This document shows, one piece after another, positions 50,175 through 51,315 of a stretch of 51,315 nucleotides of DNA. The stretch comes from Actinomycetota bacterium (GTDB lineage Bacteria; Actinomycetota; Thermoleophilia; Gaiellales; Gaiellaceae). How positions within the stretch are numbered: the first letter of the stretch is position 1; every line of letters starts with the position of its first letter. The notes under the pieces were generated by a model that made no database searches, had not been told where the DNA came from, and saw only the letters and a list, made by a program, of their open reading frames with translations. The stretch is taken from the NCBI GenBank assembly GCA_020029595.1, contig JAIBJN010000006.1, positions 1 to 51,315 of the forward strand, read 5' to 3'. Position numbers and translations under genes: made by a program.

Positions 50175-50822
50175 TCACGCGGAGCCCGCGACGAGCAAGG
50201 CGACTGCGGCGAACTGACACGTCGCGGCCAGGATCGTGAGCACGTGGAAGAGCTCGTGGTAGCCGAACACCGCGGGCACGAAGTCGGGACGGCGAGCGAC
50301 GTACACAAGGGCGCCGGCCGTGTAGAGCACGCCGCCGGCGATCACGAGCGACGTGCCGGAGAAGCCCACGGCCGCGGCGATCTGCGGGAAGGCCACGATA
50401 CCGACCCAGCCGAGGCTGATGCCCGCGACGGCCGAGAGCCACCTCGGGGCGTCGATCCAGACGAGCCCCTGCACGATCGCGAGCGCTGCTCCGATCCAGA
50501 CGACTCCGAGTACGGAGAACTGCCAGGCGCCGCTCAGCACGAGCAACCCGTAGGGCGTGTACGTCCCGGCGATCAAGAGATAGATGGCCGCGTGATCGAG
50601 CCGCCGCATCAGTCGCCGGGCTGCCGGGGCCCAGGTCACTCGGTGGTAGAGGGCACTGACGCCGAACGTCAGGGCCAGGCAGCCGCCGAACGCCGCCGCC
50701 GCCACGCGCTCGCGGGTGCCCGAGGTCGTCGCGACGAGCACGGCGCCGAGCGCCGAGAAGACGACGAACGCGTACAAATGAAAGACCCCGCGAAGCCGCG
50801 GCCTGACTGCCGCAGGCTGCAT
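50175..50822 (-). CDS. Hemolysin III family (PAQR/TrhA) membrane protein
   Basis: A 215-residue protein with seven predicted helices. The family's metal-site residues are visible: SALYHR after helix 2, LDHAAIYLLIAGTYTP in helix 3, and GYHELFHVLTILAA near the C-terminus. PAQR members are hydrolase-like membrane proteins; bacterial ones affect membrane-lipid homeostasis, and the name hemolysin III should not be taken as proof of cytotoxicity. It follows infA by 4 bases on the same strand. Confidence 0.92.
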   Translation of the reverse strand: MQPAAVRPRLRGVFHLYAFVVFSALGAVLVATTSGTRERVAAAAFGGCLALTFGVSALYHRVTWAPAARRLMRRLDHAAIYLLIAGTYTPYGLLVLSGAWQFSVLGVVWIGAALAIVQGLVWIDAPRWLSAVAGISLGWVGIVAFPQIAAAVGFSGTSLVIAGGVLYTAGALVYVARRPDFVPAVFGYHELFHVLTILAATCQFAAVALLVAGSA

Positions 50823-50826
50823 CGGG

Positions 50827-51048
50827 CTACCGGTACCGGTAGACGATACGACCGCGAGTGAGGTCGTAGGGCGACAGCTCGACCTTGACGCGGTCTCCGA
50901 GGAAGATCCTGATTCGGTAGCGCCTCATCTTGCCCGCCGTGTAGCCGAGCGTCTCGTGACCGTTGTCGAGCTGGATCCTGAACATGCGGTTGCGGAGGGC
51001 CTCGACGACCTCGCCCTCCAGCTCGATCTTCTCCTCCTTGCCGGCGAT
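50827..51048 (-). CDS. infA: Translation initiation factor IF-1, apparent ATC start
   Basis: The OB-fold core is complete: [57 protein letters not shown] and RGRIVYRYR. Starting at ATC 51048 gives a 73-residue protein beginning M-A-G-K-E-E-K-I-E, the usual IF-1 length and N-terminus, with AAGGGAG 5 bases upstream. The only canonical start in frame, GTG 51123, adds 25 low-complexity residues, has no ribosome-binding site and lies inside a strong hairpin. The ATC start is therefore favoured but unproven. IF-1 binds the ribosomal A site during initiation. Confidence 0.85.
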   Translation of the reverse strand: MAGKEEKIELEGEVVEALRNRMFRIQLDNGHETLGYTAGKMRRYRIRIFLGDRVKVELSPYDLTRGRIVYRYR

Positions 51049-51103
51049 AGCTGCTCCCTTCGGCTTCAGGGGCGTCCCGTCCGGGGCGCCCGATGAGTCG
51101 CCC

Positions 51104-51130
51104 GTGGCCGCCGAGGCGGCCACGGGCGCT
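51104..51130 (-). terminator. Strong hairpin between csp and infA
   Basis: CGCCCGTGGCCGC and GCGGCCACGGGCG form a near-perfect 12- to 13-base stem with a small GC-rich loop between the cold-shock gene stop and infA. It covers the GTG 51123 codon. Without a T-tract it may act as an attenuator or an mRNA 3'-end stabiliser for csp rather than a full terminator. Confidence 0.6.
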
Positions 51131-51147
51131 TTCGTGCGGGCCTGGTA

Positions 51148-51315
51148 CTAGGCGACCGGGGCAGCCGGAGCGACGTTCGTCGCCTCCGGGCCCTTCTCGC
51201 CCTCACGCGCCTCGAACTCGACGCGCATGCCCTCGGCGAGGGTCTTGAATCCCTCACCGGCAATGTTCGAATGGTGCACGAAGAGATCCTTCGTGCCCTC
51301 GTCAGGGGTGATGAA
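51148..51315 (-). CDS. Cold-shock protein (CspA family), C-terminal part
   Basis: The frame enters from the window edge, so the N-terminus is missing; 55 residues remain. [20 protein letters not shown] contains the RNP2-type F-V-H-H motif, and [20 protein letters not shown] is the standard C-terminal half, followed by a short Ala/Pro tail. It binds single-stranded RNA or DNA as an RNA chaperone. It lies directly upstream of infA on the same strand, separated by a strong hairpin. Confidence 0.93.
   Translation of the reverse strand, partial: FITPDEGTKDLFVHHSNIAGEGFKTLAEGMRVEFEAREGEKGPEATNVAPAAPVA

Noticed and set aside
48598-50217. Open frame of 539 codons on the plus strand opposite the MFS gene
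   Set aside because: Low-complexity Arg/Glu/Asp-rich product without recognisable motifs; antisense shadow of the transporter.

Overview
The window is very GC-rich, uses GTG and TTG starts freely, and packs genes tightly on both strands. The gene set (RpoD-type sigma, ThyX, FolE2, ECF/RskA pairs, ECF42 with a DGPF protein, and a type IV pilus locus without any visible outer-membrane secretin) suggests a monoderm actinobacterium, plausibly of the Thermoleophilia (Gaiellales/Solirubrobacterales). That placement is inference from gene content and base composition; no marker was searched. No gene-free stretch exceeds about 250 bases.

Bases 1-1.6 kb hold small metabolic genes: the end of an NAD(P)-binding protein, a dienelactone-hydrolase-like protein and a GFA-family zinc protein. 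From 1.7 to 23.3 kb lies a nearly complete type IV pilus (T4P) locus in three blocks. Block A (minus strand, 9.4 to 4.8 kb) runs pilT-pilM-pilN-pilO-pilP-like. pilC lies further on, separated by a divergent pilV-like prepilin and an inserted TetR/DUF4260 pair. Block B (plus strand, 9.6 to 12.2 kb) has pilA, a cysteine-free thioredoxin-fold protein, a small hypothetical protein and a TadG-like von Willebrand protein. Block C (minus strand, 23.3 to 12.2 kb) is one long probable operon: pilT2, a transglycosylase fused to two M23 peptidases, a PASTA protein, pilW, pilX, a tandem-repeat surface protein, pilD, pilB and a GNAT. Together they supply pilin, prepilin peptidase, extension motor, two retraction-type motors, platform, alignment complex, minor pilins, candidate adhesins and a wall hydrolase that could open a thick peptidoglycan for the fibre.

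A tRNA-Tyr at 23.4 kb marks the switch to core and housekeeping genes: a propeller lipoprotein, a CDF metal exporter, a zinc-ribbon protein, a GT-C membrane glycosyltransferase, primary sigma factor, asparaginase, Fpg/Nei glycosylase, a degenerate histidine kinase, FolE2, a lipoprotein, PlsY, Fe/Mn superoxide dismutase, an SDR, ECF sigma plus anti-sigma, ECF42 sigma plus DGPF protein, and ThyX. From 39 to 48 kb are secreted or transport functions: a HEFNH metalloprotease, a polar amino-acid ABC transporter, a large M14 carboxypeptidase and two tandem paralogous lipoproteins. The window closes with an MFS exporter, a hemolysin III/PAQR protein, IF-1 and a truncated cold-shock gene.

The most unusual features are: (1) several conserved genes (fpg/nei, infA, plsY, the MFS gene) lack an ATG/GTG/TTG where homology demands the N-terminus, with ATT, ATC or CTG in its place, in two cases behind a good ribosome-binding site; (2) a 162-base inverted-repeat-bounded, hairpin-rich element between pilM and pilN; (3) the T4P-linked fusion of a transglycosylase with two M23 peptidases, beside a PASTA protein; (4) a tandem-repeat, propeller-like surface protein in the pilus operon.
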